A stretch of 6,861 bases of DNA from the NCBI GenBank assembly GCA_964228975.1, contig CAXRCC010000005.1, forward strand, positions 1-6,861, read 5' to 3'. Source of the stretch: Paraneptunicella sp964228975 (GTDB lineage: Bacteria > Pseudomonadota > Gammaproteobacteria > Enterobacterales > Alteromonadaceae). Of the stretch, positions 5,859 to 6,861 are shown piece by piece; within the stretch, counting starts at the first letter, position 1; the number at the start of each line of letters is the position of its first letter. A program made the translations under genes and the position numbers. The notes beneath the pieces are model-generated. The model saw nothing but the letters and a program-made list of their open reading frames with translations. It was not told where the DNA came from and ran no database searches.

Positions 5859-6861
5859 ATGCAAAAAAACGTTAGCCATGTGGTCATTGCAGGCGGTGGA
5901 ACAGCGGGTTGGATGACGGCGGTGGCGCTATCGAAATTGCTGGGAAAAGCCATTAAGGTCACGCTTGTTGAATCGGATGCGATTGGCACAGTGGGGGTAG
6001 GGGAAGCAACCATTCCGCCGTTACTGACTTTTCATAAATTGCTTGGCATTAATGAGCAGCAGTTTATGCGTGCCACCAAAGCCACCTTTAAACTGGGGAT
6101 AGCCTTTGAGAGCTGGCGCGATGTCGAGCAAGATTACATCCATAGCTTTGGTACCACTGGGCAAGATTGCTGGGCGGCAGGCTTTCAGCATTTTTGGCTA
6201 AAAGCACAACAGCACAATAGGGCAAGGCCTTTTGGGGAGTATTGCCCCGAGCTTGTTGCGGCGCAGCAAAATCGCTTCGCTGTGCTGCCTTCTCAAGGCT
6301 TAAATTACGCTTATCACCTTGATGCCACCGCATACGCTGCCTTTTTGCGAGGCATCGCTGAGGAGCATGGCACGCAGCGCATTGAAGGAAAAATTGATGA
6401 AGTATACTTAGACGAACACAGCGGTCATATTCAGCATTTGACGTTGGCGTCGGGCGAGGAAGTGAAAGGCGACTTCTTTATCGATTGCACCGGTTTTAGA
6501 GCGCGACTAATTGGCGAAGCCATGCATGTTGGCTACGAAGATTGGACGCATTGGTTGCCCTGCGACAGTGCCATTGCCGTGCAAACAGAGTTAACGCGAG
6601 AGCCGGTTCCTTACACCCGCTCAATTGCCCATGAATTTGGCTGGCAGTGGCAGATTCCGTTGCAGCATAGAATGGGTAATGGGTTGGTATATTGTAAGCG
6701 CTACACCACGGATGACGAGGCTAAGCAGTTGTTGTTGGATAACCTCCCGGGCGAGCCGATTAACGAACCGAGAGTGATTCGTTTTAGAACCGGGCAACGG
6801 CGTCAGCATTGGCATAAAAACTGTTTAGCGATTGGGCTTTCCAGCGGCTTTTTAGAGCCAT
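5859..6861 (+). CDS. Second flavin-dependent halogenase, tryptophan halogenase family (3'-truncated by window edge)
   Basis: The frame runs open from ATG to the window end and gives 334 residues, roughly two thirds of a PrnA-like protein (about 500-540). Motifs are the FAD-binding GGGTAGW (12-18), GVGEATIPP (46-54), the candidate catalytic lysine K78 in ATFKLG, LNYAYHLDA (148-156), DCTGFRARL (209-217), and an intact family signature GWQWQIP (261-267). The sequence stops inside GLSSGFLEP (326-334), just before the position expected for the catalytic Glu (PLE), so that residue and the substrate-binding C-terminal region cannot be judged. Compared with the first halogenase it has the canonical forms of both divergent motifs, so it looks like a member of a different subgroup rather than a recent tandem copy. 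It is predicted cytoplasmic, without a signal peptide. A strong ribosome site GAGGTGG precedes the ATG, 10 bases after the cupin stop. It needs FADH2 from a reductase not seen here. Confidence 0.94.
   Translation, partial: MQKNVSHVVIAGGGTAGWMTAVALSKLLGKAIKVTLVESDAIGTVGVGEATIPPLLTFHKLLGINEQQFMRATKATFKLGIAFESWRDVEQDYIHSFGTTGQDCWAAGFQHFWLKAQQHNRARPFGEYCPELVAAQQNRFAVLPSQGLNYAYHLDATAYAAFLRGIAEEHGTQRIEGKIDEVYLDEHSGHIQHLTLASGEEVKGDFFIDCTGFRARLIGEAMHVGYEDWTHWLPCDSAIAVQTELTREPVPYTRSIAHEFGWQWQIPLQHRMGNGLVYCKRYTTDDEAKQLLLDNLPGEPINEPRVIRFRTGQRRQHWHKNCLAIGLSSGFLEP

Noticed and set aside
2433..5940. Similar DNA around the FAD motifs of the two halogenases as a direct repeat
   Set aside because: The similarity is limited to the conserved GGGTAGW codons and neighbours with many differences. 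This is expected from protein homology, not from a repeat or recombination site.
5831..6013. Minus-strand open frame across the start of the second halogenase
   Set aside because: It lies opposite well-supported coding sequence (FAD motif of the halogenase), has low-complexity Pro/Ala/Thr content and no family resemblance. It is a frame shadow.
6088..6333. Minus-strand open frame of 81 residues inside the second halogenase
   Set aside because: It is fully antisense to a conserved coding region with no recognisable domain. The same applies to the minus-strand frames at 184-369, 2353-2547, 3099-3302, 3400-3588, 4877-5113, 5070-5267 and 6621-6815.

Overview
The window is a single, tightly packed, plus-strand gene cluster with no gene-free stretch longer than 20 bases. 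It holds, in order: the barrel part of a TonB-dependent outer-membrane receptor (5' end cut off by the window), a flavin-dependent 'tryptophan halogenase' family protein, a SapC family protein, a FIH/JmjC-like cupin (Cupin_8) protein, and a second flavin-dependent halogenase (3' end cut off by the window). The gaps are 9, 20, 9 and 10 bases. There is no room for internal promoters or terminators, so the five genes are most simply read as one operon. Its promoter lies upstream of base 1 and its terminator beyond base 6861.

The protein families, the moderate base composition and the codon use suggest a Gram-negative proteobacterium. A marine or polysaccharide-degrading gammaproteobacterium (Cellvibrio/Alteromonas-like) is my best guess. 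This is inference, because the window has no rRNA or other taxonomic marker. Receptors of this type (TonB-Xanth-Caul, TIGR01782) accompanied by halogenase, SapC and cupin genes recur in Alteromonadales, Cellvibrionales, Caulobacterales and Xanthomonadales, often near carbohydrate-use genes.

How the genes work together is not established. The receptor should bring a ligand across the outer membrane. The two halogenases and the predicted Fe(II)/2-oxoglutarate-type oxygenase are cytoplasmic modifying enzymes with no recognisable export signal. SapC is a conserved protein of unknown function. The testable picture is that two halogenations and one hydroxylation act on one molecule: either the imported ligand or a peptide or protein made by the cell. 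The most informative sequence details are that the two halogenases differ at signature motifs (the first has WxWxIG and GEGTWP, the second has canonical WxWxIP and GEATIP), that the first lacks the usual tryptophan-binding signature, and that the cupin protein carries an intact HxD...H metal triad closely resembling FIH.
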